From: UMGS1470 sp051889215
GTDB taxonomy: Bacteria; Bacillota; Clostridia; Christensenellales; UBA1242
NCBI GenBank assembly: GCA_051889215.1
Contig: JBJFDC010000004.1
Coordinates: forward strand, 1 to 22,640
DNA length: 22,640 nucleotides
Reading direction: 5' to 3'
The notes beneath the pieces were generated by a model. It was not told the origin of the DNA, did not search any database, and saw only the letters and a program-made list of their open reading frames with translations. This document shows positions 12,792-19,546 of this stretch, piece after piece (the first letter of the stretch is position 1; each line of letters begins with the position of its first letter). The position numbers were made by a program, and so were the translations under genes.

Positions 12792-13544
12792 TATATTTTT
12801 TGACGAAGTTCGACAAGCCGAACAAACATAAACGACATTCGCACCCGCATCCATCAAAAGTTTGCTGCAAGCTTCGACTGTGGCTCCGGTTGTCATGACG
12901 TCGTCAACCAAAAGAATTTTCTTGCCTTTGATTTTGTCTTTGTTTTGTGTTTCAAAGCAATCCTCAAGATTTTGATATCGTTCGCTGCTCGTGAGTTCTG
13001 TTTGTGAGCGGGAGAATTTTGTTCTTTGCAAAACATCAGAGACGACTGGCGCGCCAAGATTGTTTGAAATCTGATTTGCGAGTAGTTCAGATTGATTATA
13101 GCCGCGAGATTTTTGACGTTTTTTTGTGAGAGGAACGGGGACGATTAGATCAAATTCGAAGTTCTCTCGAACGATGACATTTGTCATATAATTGCCAAAA
13201 GTTTGGGCGAGATATTTTGCGTTGTGATATTTGAAATTATGAATCGCATCTTTGACTTTGTCGCGATAAACAAAAGGCGCACGAGCCATCTTGTAGAAAA
13301 CTTGCTTGTCGCGGCAGGCGTAACACAAATTATATTTTTCATCAATTTCGCTGCCACATTTTGGGCAAATCTTCTGATTGTTCAAATAGTTTTCCTCACA
13401 CTGTCGGCACACATGATATTTTGTTTGGTGGTCCATTTCTTTTGCACATATATCACACGTGAAGTCTGAAGGAAAAAATAATTCCAAAAAGAAATTTTTT
13501 GTTTTTGTTAAAAATGTTTTGAATTTGCTCTTTTGTTTATCCAT
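12786..13544 (-). CDS. comFC: ComF family protein (phosphoribosyltransferase-like)
   Basis: The 252-residue protein has a zinc-ribbon front with four CxxC pairs (C30/C33, C46/C49, C60/C63 and C74/C77) and a phosphoribosyltransferase domain. That domain carries the PRPP-binding motif KILLVDDVMTTGATVEAC and the upstream PVPLTKKRQKSRGYNQS block typical of ComFC/GntX. ComFC is needed for DNA uptake in competent Bacillus, but related proteins are widespread in non-competent bacteria. It starts inside the end of recD2 (8-nt overlap, GGAAGA as ribosome binding site), so the two DNA-processing genes are coupled. No comFA is adjacent. Confidence 0.92.
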   Translation of the reverse strand: MDKQKSKFKTFLTKTKNFFLELFFPSDFTCDICAKEMDHQTKYHVCRQCEENYLNNQKICPKCGSEIDEKYNLCYACRDKQVFYKMARAPFVYRDKVKDAIHNFKYHNAKYLAQTFGNYMTNVIVRENFEFDLIVPVPLTKKRQKSRGYNQSELLANQISNNLGAPVVSDVLQRTKFSRSQTELTSSERYQNLEDCFETQNKDKIKGKKILLVDDVMTTGATVEACSKLLMDAGANVVYVCSACRTSSKNIS

Positions 13545-15768
13545 AAATTTCTTCCGCTTTTCTAAATTCTTGCATTATGAGAGATTTGAGCATGGTGTTT
13601 CGCTTTGCGGTGTGCGTGCTTGCAATCATACGCCTCATGTTTTTCTTTTCGCCAACGAGCACAACTGCACGCTTTGCCCGGGTGACGGCGGTGTAGAAAA
13701 GGTTGCGCGTCAAAATCATTTGACTGCCGGCAATCATCGGCATGACGACAATATCAAATTCGCAACCCTGACTTTTGTGGACTGTGATAGCATAAGAAAG
13801 CGTGATGTCTTGGAGTTCAATGCGCGTGTAAACCGCCTCGCGTCCATCTTCGAACCATATTATTGCCTCGCTTGTGTCGCGGTCAATATCGTGAATATAT
13901 CCAATGTCTCCGTTGAACACACCGAGTCCGGTTTCTTGCACAACTCCATTTTTTCTTGTCCACTCAATGTCGTAGTTGTTGACTGTTTGCATAACCTTGT
14001 CGCCTCGTCTCAAAGTTGTTTGTCCAATTGTAATCTCGTGCTTTGTTAGTGATGGCGGATTGAGTTTGTCTTGAAGTTCGCGATTGAGATTGATTGTTCC
14101 ACAAATTCCCGCTTTGAGTGGGGCGATGACTTGAATTTTTGTTGGGTCGATATTGAAATGATTTGGAAGTCGTTCTGTGACGAGTGTTATGATTGAATTT
14201 TTTATATCTTCAGTGTCTGTTTTGCTCTCAAAAAAGAAATCATCTTTTGAGTTGTCGAGTTCTGGCATTTCTCCATTGTTGATGAGGTGTGCGTTGGAAA
14301 CAATGAGTGAATTTTCATCTTGCCTAAAAATTTTTGTTAAATATGTCGTTGGAATTTTTTCACTTTGCAAAATATCTTTGAGGACATTGCCCGCACCGAC
14401 TGATGGGAGTTGGTCTTTGTCGCCAACAAGAATGAGTTTGCAGTCGCGAGGAAGTGCTTTGAGCAGCGAATGCATAAGAATGCAGTCAACCATTGAGACC
14501 TCATCAACAATGACAACTGAATATGGCACGGGTTCGTGTTCGTTATATTTGAAATTTACTTTTCTTCCAACAAATTCCAGTTCCAAAAGTCTGTGTATTG
14601 TTTTTGCTTCAACTCCTGTGCTTTCAGAAAGTCTTTTTGCCGCACGTCCAGTTGGGGCGACGAGTGCAATCGATTTGCCCATTTGCTTGAGAATGGACAT
14701 GATGCATTTGACTATTGTTGTTTTTCCTGTTCCAGGACCGCCAGTGATGATAGACACGGGATTGAGCACAGATGTCTCAATCGCCTTTTTTTGTTCGTCG
14801 TGAAAAGTTATGTTGTTAAATGTTTCAAACAACTTGATCTCATCTTTCAAATCAAAACTTTCTCTGTTTTGACTTGCCGACAGCGTGGCGAGTTTTTTTG
14901 CGATGCCGAGTTCAGTGTTGTAATATTTTTGCAGTTCATATCCTTGAACTTTTTGATTGAATATTTTTACGATGAGTTTGTCAAAGGCGAGAGCGTCAAT
15001 AACTGATTCAAACTTGTCCAGAATTTCTTCTGTTGAAAATTCCAAAAGTTTTGCGACTTGTCCCAAAAGTTCAGAAGATGGAAGAAAAGTGTTGCCGGAC
15101 TTTTCGCACCCCTCATTGAGACAATGCAAAACAGCCGCACGCACACGGAATATGCTCTCTTTTTCAATGCCCATCGAATAAGCAATTCTGTCAGCGGTCA
15201 AAAACCCAATTCCGTCAACATCTTCAACAAGTTTGTAGGGATTTTCTTGCATCAAGTCCACGGTCTTTTCGCCATAAACCCCATAAATTTTCAGCGCCAT
15301 ATTAACAGAAATGTCATATTTTTGCAAAAACATGAGAGTTCGTTGCATTTTTTTTAGGTTGGTGAAATTTTCGGCAATAATTTGTGCTTTGTGATTGCTT
15401 ATGCCTCTGACTTTTGAAAGTTTTTCTGGCGAAAACTCAATTATGTCAAGAGTTTGCTCGCCAAATTTTTCAACCATGGATTTTGCGGTCACTGGCCCAA
15501 CGCCGGGAATAAGCCCGCTTGAAAGATATTTTTCAATGCCTTCAGAAGTCGTTGGCTCAACAATTTCAGCATAATCGACGGAGAATTGTTCGCCATATTT
15601 TTTGTTCATGACGAAGTTTCCTTCGAGTTTCACGTTTTGACCCGTTTTGACGCTTAAAAATTTTCCGACGACAACAATTCTTTCCTTTCCGCGAGAAACA
15701 ACGGCCACAGTGTAGCCATTCTCTTCATTTCGAAATATAATTTCCTCGACTTCGCCAATTAATGTCAT
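13537..15768 (-). CDS. recD2: ATP-dependent DNA helicase RecD2
   Basis: The 743-residue superfamily 1B helicase moves 5' to 3' on single-stranded DNA and acts in repair and replication restart, without RecB and RecC. It has the long RecD2 N-terminal region with helix-hairpin-helix motifs (GLIPGVGPVTAKSM, VRGISNHKAQ, VDGIGFLTADR), Walker A GGPGTGKTT (about 343-351), APTGRAAKRLSE, Walker B VIVDEVSMVD, GDKDQLPSVGAGNVL and the C-terminal YAITVHKSQGCEFD and YTAVTRAKR motifs. ATG 15768 fits the family N-terminus (MTLIGEVEEIIFRNEENGY); a TTG six codons upstream is less likely. It heads the recD2-comF pair. Confidence 0.95.
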   Translation of the reverse strand: MTLIGEVEEIIFRNEENGYTVAVVSRGKERIVVVGKFLSVKTGQNVKLEGNFVMNKKYGEQFSVDYAEIVEPTTSEGIEKYLSSGLIPGVGPVTAKSMVEKFGEQTLDIIEFSPEKLSKVRGISNHKAQIIAENFTNLKKMQRTLMFLQKYDISVNMALKIYGVYGEKTVDLMQENPYKLVEDVDGIGFLTADRIAYSMGIEKESIFRVRAAVLHCLNEGCEKSGNTFLPSSELLGQVAKLLEFSTEEILDKFESVIDALAFDKLIVKIFNQKVQGYELQKYYNTELGIAKKLATLSASQNRESFDLKDEIKLFETFNNITFHDEQKKAIETSVLNPVSIITGGPGTGKTTIVKCIMSILKQMGKSIALVAPTGRAAKRLSESTGVEAKTIHRLLELEFVGRKVNFKYNEHEPVPYSVVIVDEVSMVDCILMHSLLKALPRDCKLILVGDKDQLPSVGAGNVLKDILQSEKIPTTYLTKIFRQDENSLIVSNAHLINNGEMPELDNSKDDFFFESKTDTEDIKNSIITLVTERLPNHFNIDPTKIQVIAPLKAGICGTINLNRELQDKLNPPSLTKHEITIGQTTLRRGDKVMQTVNNYDIEWTRKNGVVQETGLGVFNGDIGYIHDIDRDTSEAIIWFEDGREAVYTRIELQDITLSYAITVHKSQGCEFDIVVMPMIAGSQMILTRNLFYTAVTRAKRAVVLVGEKKNMRRMIASTHTAKRNTMLKSLIMQEFRKAEEIYG

Positions 15769-15840
15769 GACTTCAATATAACCCAAACCGCTTTTTTTTG
15801 CAAGAAAAATGCCGAGAGATTAATTTTGTCCGCCAAATGT

Positions 15841-15869
15841 TTGCCAAAAAAAATTATGAATTATATACT
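15841..15869 (+). promoter_or_regulatory. Promoter of the MarR-like gene, possibly giving a leaderless mRNA
   Basis: TTGCCA (15841-15846) and TATACT (15864-15869) are separated by 17 nt. Exactly six bases lie between the -10 box and the ATG at 15876, the same spacing as at dus. Confidence 0.65.
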
Positions 15870-15875
15870 AAAATC

Positions 15876-16280
15876 ATGGAAAAGCGAGAAGAATTTGCCA
15901 GACGTCTTCTTGAAATTCGAATTCTGTCAGACAATATTTGTGATGGCTGGAACAGGAAGAATATTGAGGTCTATCAAAAAATCATGTTTCTCATTGACGA
16001 ATATGGAGTTTGTTCGCCAAGTCTTTTAATCAGCAAACTTGGAATCAAAAAATCAAACCTCGCTCTCGCGTGCAAAACTCTTCTTGAACAAAACAAAATC
16101 ATCAAATTCAACTCCCAAGAAGACAAGCGTCAAATCTTTTATAAACTCACTTCTGACGGCAAAGATGAAATTGAAAAAATTGTTGGCAACATTGAACGAA
16201 TGTTTCGCAAAAGTGAAATAGGAAAAAATGAATATCAAAACATGGCGCGTGTTTGCGACATTTTGAACAAAAAGATATAA
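15876..16280 (+). CDS. MarR-like winged-helix transcriptional regulator
   Basis: The product starting at ATG 15876 has 134 residues, normal for MarR-type regulators. A helical front is followed by a winged-helix segment: YGVCSPSLLISKLGIKKSNLALACKTLLEQN as the helix-turn-helix, then IIKFNSQEDKRQIFYKLTSDGKDEI as the wing. C-terminal helices would dimerise. Longer in-frame starts (TTG 15798, ATG 15840) lie upstream of or inside the promoter boxes and have no ribosome binding site. The gene diverges from recD2 and is monocistronic; its targets are unknown. MarR assignment is by fold pattern, and a related HTH family is possible. Confidence 0.78.
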   Translation: MEKREEFARRLLEIRILSDNICDGWNRKNIEVYQKIMFLIDEYGVCSPSLLISKLGIKKSNLALACKTLLEQNKIIKFNSQEDKRQIFYKLTSDGKDEIEKIVGNIERMFRKSEIGKNEYQNMARVCDILNKKI

Positions 16281-16329
16281 ACTGAATTCGTGAAAAGTGC
16301 TTTGATTGTTGCCAATGCAAAAAAATAAA

Positions 16330-16360
16330 AAAACAGCAATTTGATTCGCTGTTTTATTTT
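16330..16360. terminator. Bidirectional terminator
   Basis: AAAACAGC (16330-16337) pairs with GCTGTTTT (16348-16355) around a 10-nt loop, with T-rich sequence on both strands. It serves the convergent MarR-like gene and the gene at 16363-16917. Confidence 0.8.
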
Positions 16361-16362
16361 TG

Positions 16363-16917
16363 TTATTTTGTTTTCATTGATTTGAAAACAACATTAATCA
16401 TGTCGTCAATATATTTGTTGCCTTTGATGAGAGACTCAAGAGGTTTTTTCTCGTCACATTCTTTTGCTGAAGTTGTTAGGCAATACAAATTTTCTTCAAT
16501 TTCAACAAAGATTTGCAATGAATAACTTGTTGTGACATTTGTTTTGATTTGCATAATATTGATGAAGCATTGTTTGTCAAGCAGTTTTCCTTTTTTGTAG
16601 AACAATGGACGAATAAAATCTGTTTTTGTCACCGCATATCCTTCGGCGTTTTCTTTGATGTAGTCATTGATGTCCGAAACAGCGGAATTGTCTTGAGAAA
16701 ATGAATCGAGTTGTGATTTGAGTTCTTTTAAAAATTCAGGCCCAACTGCTCCATAATTAAATATGCTGACAACATCATAGCTGTTTTGCTCGTTTGCGAT
16801 TGCATATCCATATTCGCAAGGAGTGTATTCGTTGTTTACTATTGAGAAATCAGCGTAGTGTTCTGGCTTTATTCTCTTCCAATTTGCTGGTTTGTCGAAT
16901 GTGATTGAGTTTGCCAT
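16363..16917 (-). CDS. Hypothetical protein, 184 aa
   Basis: The soluble product begins MANSITFDKPANWKRIKPEHY and alternates beta-type and helical stretches, with no signal peptide, membrane span or metal motif. It contains scattered aromatic residues and an FVEIEENLYCLTTSAKECDE segment near the end. This resembles small PsbP/Mog1- or DUF1795-like stress proteins in general look, but I cannot confirm a family. GGAGG lies 6 nt before the ATG in a context identical to yabP (GGAGGTTTTTTATGG). It has a near-consensus promoter and is transcribed alone. Confidence 0.8.
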   Translation of the reverse strand: MANSITFDKPANWKRIKPEHYADFSIVNNEYTPCEYGYAIANEQNSYDVVSIFNYGAVGPEFLKELKSQLDSFSQDNSAVSDINDYIKENAEGYAVTKTDFIRPLFYKKGKLLDKQCFINIMQIKTNVTTSYSLQIFVEIEENLYCLTTSAKECDEKKPLESLIKGNKYIDDMINVVFKSMKTK

Positions 16918-16941
16918 AAAAAACCTCCGATATATAACTAT

Positions 16942-16970
16942 ATTCTATCTCTTTTTGTGTGCCGTGTCAA
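16942..16970 (-). promoter_or_regulatory. Strong promoter of the 184-aa hypothetical gene
   Basis: On the minus strand a perfect TTGACA (16965-16970) and TAGAAT (16942-16947) are separated by 17 nt. Confidence 0.8.
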
Positions 16971-17069
16971 TCGAATTTTGTTAAACAATGTGCACAAAAC
17001 ACCAAATTGTATATTTATGCATAAAAATTTATAAAAATGAGTATTTTTCAAAAAAAAGTTAAAACATAC

Positions 17070-17099
17070 TTGACAGGGGACTCTTTGGTAATATATATT
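17070..17099 (+). promoter_or_regulatory. Promoter of the signal-anchored hypothetical gene
   Basis: TTGACA (17070-17075) is followed by a run of overlapping TATA-like boxes. TATATT at 17094-17099 (18-nt spacer) is the best fit. The gene starts at 17128. Confidence 0.6.
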
Positions 17100-17127
17100 A
17101 TAATTAATTTATTGACGGCGGAAAAAT

Positions 17128-18042
17128 ATGAAATATAAAAAAAGATACAATTTTATTATTTGTTTCATGTTGCTTATCATAGTTTCATCGGCAACATTTT
17201 TCTTTTGCTATCCAAAAGTAAATTCTGTTGAGAGCGAAGGGAGCCAAGAGCTGATTGATATAAATAATGGCGACAATTCGAATGGCTCGGAAAATGTGTC
17301 CGAACAAAACAAAGTGACATTCAACAATTTCAGCACAGCAATAAGACATGCTTATAACTATTTGGAAAAAACAGATGGATACAAAAGCATCACATATGGA
17401 AAATTTTCACTCAACATCAAAAATCTTGTTAACATTGAACAAACAATAAAGTTAACTTCTGAAATAAACAACAAAGACAATTCCAGCCGTTCAACAGTTT
17501 GCACCTATGGTGACGGAAAAATCAAAAACAACACAGGATATGAATTTGTCAAAATTGATGACGAGGTCATGACAAGAAAAAGTCGCGACAGAGTTGAGGG
17601 TGGATTTAACTATGAGGGAAAAGAAGTTTCAACATTTTCCACGCAACAATTTCTTGACGAATGGAGCATTTTGCCAGAAGAAGCTTTCACAAGATTTTCG
17701 CTTTCAAAAGTAATCAATGGAAACATGACAAAAAATGCAAAGCAATACATACTCACTTTCACAATCGATAGCGGCGAAATGCTGAAAAATAACATTGTTT
17801 TTGTCAAGAGATTTTTTGATAATTCTGAAAACAGCAAACAAATCAATCCATCATTCACAAACATGAGCATTGAGTTGACTCTTGATGAATATGGACGACC
17901 AATCAAAGCAAAATACAACACAAGTTTTTATGATCTAAACTTGTATGGTGTTGGAATTCCGCTTTCTGGACTATCTGGCAAAGTGTCATACACTCAACAG
18001 TTCTACGCTTATGGTCAAAAAATTCAAATCGATAGAATTTAA
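17128..18042 (+). CDS. Secreted or membrane-anchored hypothetical protein
   Basis: The 304-residue product starts with a basic stretch (MKYKKRYNF) and a hydrophobic segment (about residues 9-27) that acts as a signal peptide or anchor; no lipobox is evident. A Ser/Asn/Glu-rich linker follows, then a beta-rich extracytoplasmic domain with KQYILTFTIDSGEM, SIELTLDEYGRPIKAKY and SYTQQFYAYGQKI. The last part resembles folds that measure or bind lipids or wall material, such as LolA-like or YcdA-like sheets, but no family is recognised. The ribosome binding site (GGCGGA) is weak. The gene is monocistronic with its own promoter and terminator, directly before the str operon. Confidence 0.8.
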   Translation: MKYKKRYNFIICFMLLIIVSSATFFFCYPKVNSVESEGSQELIDINNGDNSNGSENVSEQNKVTFNNFSTAIRHAYNYLEKTDGYKSITYGKFSLNIKNLVNIEQTIKLTSEINNKDNSSRSTVCTYGDGKIKNNTGYEFVKIDDEVMTRKSRDRVEGGFNYEGKEVSTFSTQQFLDEWSILPEEAFTRFSLSKVINGNMTKNAKQYILTFTIDSGEMLKNNIVFVKRFFDNSENSKQINPSFTNMSIELTLDEYGRPIKAKYNTSFYDLNLYGVGIPLSGLSGKVSYTQQFYAYGQKIQIDRI

Positions 18043-18049
18043 ACAAATC

Positions 18050-18076
18050 AAAACAAGGGAACTTCCCTTGTTTTTT
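18050..18076 (+). terminator. Intrinsic terminator
   Basis: CAAGGGA (18054-18060) pairs with TCCCTTG (18064-18070) around a 3-nt loop, extended by A/T pairs and followed by six T. It isolates the str operon from the upstream gene. Confidence 0.88.
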
Positions 18077-18116
18077 CTTTATATATAAATATATATTAAT
18101 AATCTTTAAAAAAATA

Positions 18117-18145
18117 TTGACATCATTTTGCTAATTTGTTAAAAT
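18117..18145 (+). promoter_or_regulatory. Promoter of the str operon
   Basis: A perfect TTGACA (18117-18122) and TAAAAT (18140-18145) are separated by 17 nt, giving a start near 18152. Confidence 0.85.
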
Positions 18146-18151
18146 GCCACT

Positions 18152-18338
18152 TGTAATCTCTTGGGATTGCATTATTTTTTCAAACATATAAACGACAGGT
18201 CGCACGCCTGTGCTGACCGAAACGGAGAAATCCTGAACTTATGGATTTGGTCCATAAGGTGTTCGTGGTGTTTGCAAAGAAAAACATTGCATGGAAAGGG
18301 TTGATTTCCTTGCGCAAAATTTTTATAGGAGGAAAAGT
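18152..18338 (+). promoter_or_regulatory. Structured 5' leader of rpsL
   Basis: About 187 nt of untranslated leader can form several hairpins: 18152-18158/18165-18171 followed by a T-rich run, 18195-18199/18207-18211, a perfect 8-bp stem 18238-18245/18251-18258, and 18293-18297/18305-18309. Ribosomal protein operons often use such leaders for feedback (S7 controls str in E. coli). I cannot match this one to a known leader, and the regulatory role is inferred. Confidence 0.5.
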
Positions 18339-18710
18339 ATGCCAACAATCAATCAATTGGTTAGACAAGGAAGAAAAACTTTTGATAAAAAATCAAAATC
18401 ACCTCTTCTCGACGAATGTCCACAAAAACGTGGCGTTTGCTTGTCTGTTAAAACGACTTCGCCTAAAAAACCAAACTCTGCTTTGAGAAAGATTGCTCGT
18501 GTTCGTTTGTCAAACAAAACCGAAGCAACTTGCTACATTCCAGGAATTGGTCACAACCTTCAAGAGCATAGCGTTGTTCTTGTTCGTGGCGGAAGAGTTA
18601 AGGATTTGCCTGGTGTTAGATACCACATTGTTCGTGGCTCTCTTGATACCGCTGGTGTTGCAAAACGTAATCAATCAAGATCAAAATACGGTGCAAAACG
18701 TCCTAAATAA
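18339..18710 (+). CDS. rpsL: 30S ribosomal protein S12
   Basis: The 123-residue product (MPTINQLVRQGRKTF...) is a standard S12, which lies at the decoding centre and maintains accuracy. The conserved KTTSPKKPNSALRKIARVRL and LVRGGRVKDLPGVRYH blocks are intact, including Lys in TSPKKPNS, where changes cause streptomycin resistance; the gene therefore has the sensitive-type residues. AGGAGGA (about 18327-18333) precedes ATG 18339; the in-frame upstream TTG at 18291 lacks support. It is first in the str operon. rpoBC and the L7Ae-type gene often found upstream are absent. Confidence 0.97.
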   Translation: MPTINQLVRQGRKTFDKKSKSPLLDECPQKRGVCLSVKTTSPKKPNSALRKIARVRLSNKTEATCYIPGIGHNLQEHSVVLVRGGRVKDLPGVRYHIVRGSLDTAGVAKRNQSRSKYGAKRPK

Positions 18711-18740
18711 TCATTTTTTTAAAATCTATAAGGAGGAAAT

Positions 18741-19214
18741 ATGCCAAGAAGAAATAGTGTGGTAAAAAAAGATGTTTTACCAGATCCAGTATATTCAAGC
18801 AAACTTGTGACAAAACTTATTAATCAAGTTATGGTTGACGGAAAACGTGCAATCGCACAACACATCGTTTATAGCGCTTTTGATATCATCAAAGAAAAAA
18901 CTGGCGGCGATGCTCTTGACGTTTTCAACACAGCAGTTGAAAATGTAAAACCTGTTCTTGAAACAAAAGGCCGTCGTGTTGGCGGTGCAACCTATCAAGT
19001 TCCAATGGAAATCCGTCCAGAACGTCGTCAAACACTTGCAATTCGTTGGATAGTTATGTTTGCTCGCAAACGCAACGGAGAACGCAATATGGACGAAAAA
19101 CTTGCCGGCGAACTTATCGATGCATACAACCAAACCGGCGCTTCAATCAAAAAACGCGATGAAATGCATAGAATGGCAGAAGCGAACAAGGCATTCGCTC
19201 ACTACAAATGGTAA
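18741..19214 (+). CDS. rpsG: 30S ribosomal protein S7
   Basis: The 157-residue product carries the S7 landmarks: PRRNSVVKKDVLPDPVY, LVTKLINQVMVDGKRAIA, the central GGATYQVPMEIRPERRQTLAIRWI and the C-terminal MAEANKAFAHYKW. S7 starts assembly of the 30S head and contacts the E site. AAGGAGG precedes its ATG, 30 nt after rpsL. In other bacteria S7 is the repressor of the str operon, which makes the structured spacer directly downstream of interest. Confidence 0.97.
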   Translation: MPRRNSVVKKDVLPDPVYSSKLVTKLINQVMVDGKRAIAQHIVYSAFDIIKEKTGGDALDVFNTAVENVKPVLETKGRRVGGATYQVPMEIRPERRQTLAIRWIVMFARKRNGERNMDEKLAGELIDAYNQTGASIKKRDEMHRMAEANKAFAHYKW

Positions 19215-19216
19215 TT

Positions 19217-19439
19217 TTTGTTTGAAATTTGGCGATTGTCTTTGTTTCTGTTTGCGATTTGCACAAGTCATTTAGGAAAACTAAACTCCTTGCACAAATA
19301 GCAAACGAGCCTCGACACTCATTCAAATTTCGAACAAAAATCCGCGGATAAGATAGGTGAGATGCACAAGTCATTTAGGGAATGCTAAACTCCTTGTGCA
19401 AATTGCGACCGAGTCTCGATGTGCATCAAAATCTTATTC
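19217..19439 (+). promoter_or_regulatory. Tandem two-unit structured RNA element between rpsG and fusA
   Basis: Two diverged copies of a 56-57-nt sequence lie at 19261-19316 and 19364-19420, sharing GCACAAGTCATTTAGG, CTAAACTCCTTG and CGAG-C/T-CTCGA. Each copy has a TTTAG/CTAAA stem (19271-19275/19281-19285; 19374-19378/19385-19389) inside a second stem (copy 2: 19363-19370/19393-19400, perfect). Each is also closed by its own unrelated outer stem: 19217-19231/19324-19338 (15 bp, one G-U) and 19346-19354/19431-19439 (9 bp, one G-U). Copy 2 can alternatively pair 19361-19368 with 19420-19427, which competes with the inner stem. The conserved cores with non-conserved but paired outer stems argue for a functional RNA. 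Control of fusA is inferred. Confidence 0.6.
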
Positions 19440-19546
19440 TTAAATTTAATCAAAACAAACTTTTACGTTTATAAATCATTCGTTTGCTTTTGTATTCAAC
19501 CCATACAAAAGGGCAGGCACAAAAATCTTATTAAAAGGAAAAAAAT
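19440..19546 (+). promoter_or_regulatory. Proximal fusA leader with hairpin
   Basis: A perfect 9-bp hairpin, CTTTTGTAT/ATACAAAAG (19487-19495/19503-19511), is not followed by a T run, so it is not a terminator. AATCTTATTAAAAGGA before the start holds the ribosome binding site and a second copy of ATCTTAT, which could compete for the outer stem strand at 19348-19354. Confidence 0.4.

Noticed and set aside
13459..15357. Several plus-strand frames across comF and recD2
   Set aside because: They lie antisense to clearly conserved helicase and ComF motifs, lack ribosome binding sites and show no recognisable protein features.
18241..18486. Open frame overlapping the rpsL leader and gene
   Set aside because: It has no ribosome binding site, covers the 8-bp leader hairpin and reads through rpsL in another frame; it is an overlap shadow.
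19261..19420. Two repeat copies considered as a small CRISPR array
   Set aside because: Only two diverged copies with internal hairpins, unique outer stems and no cas genes; the RNA-element reading fits better.
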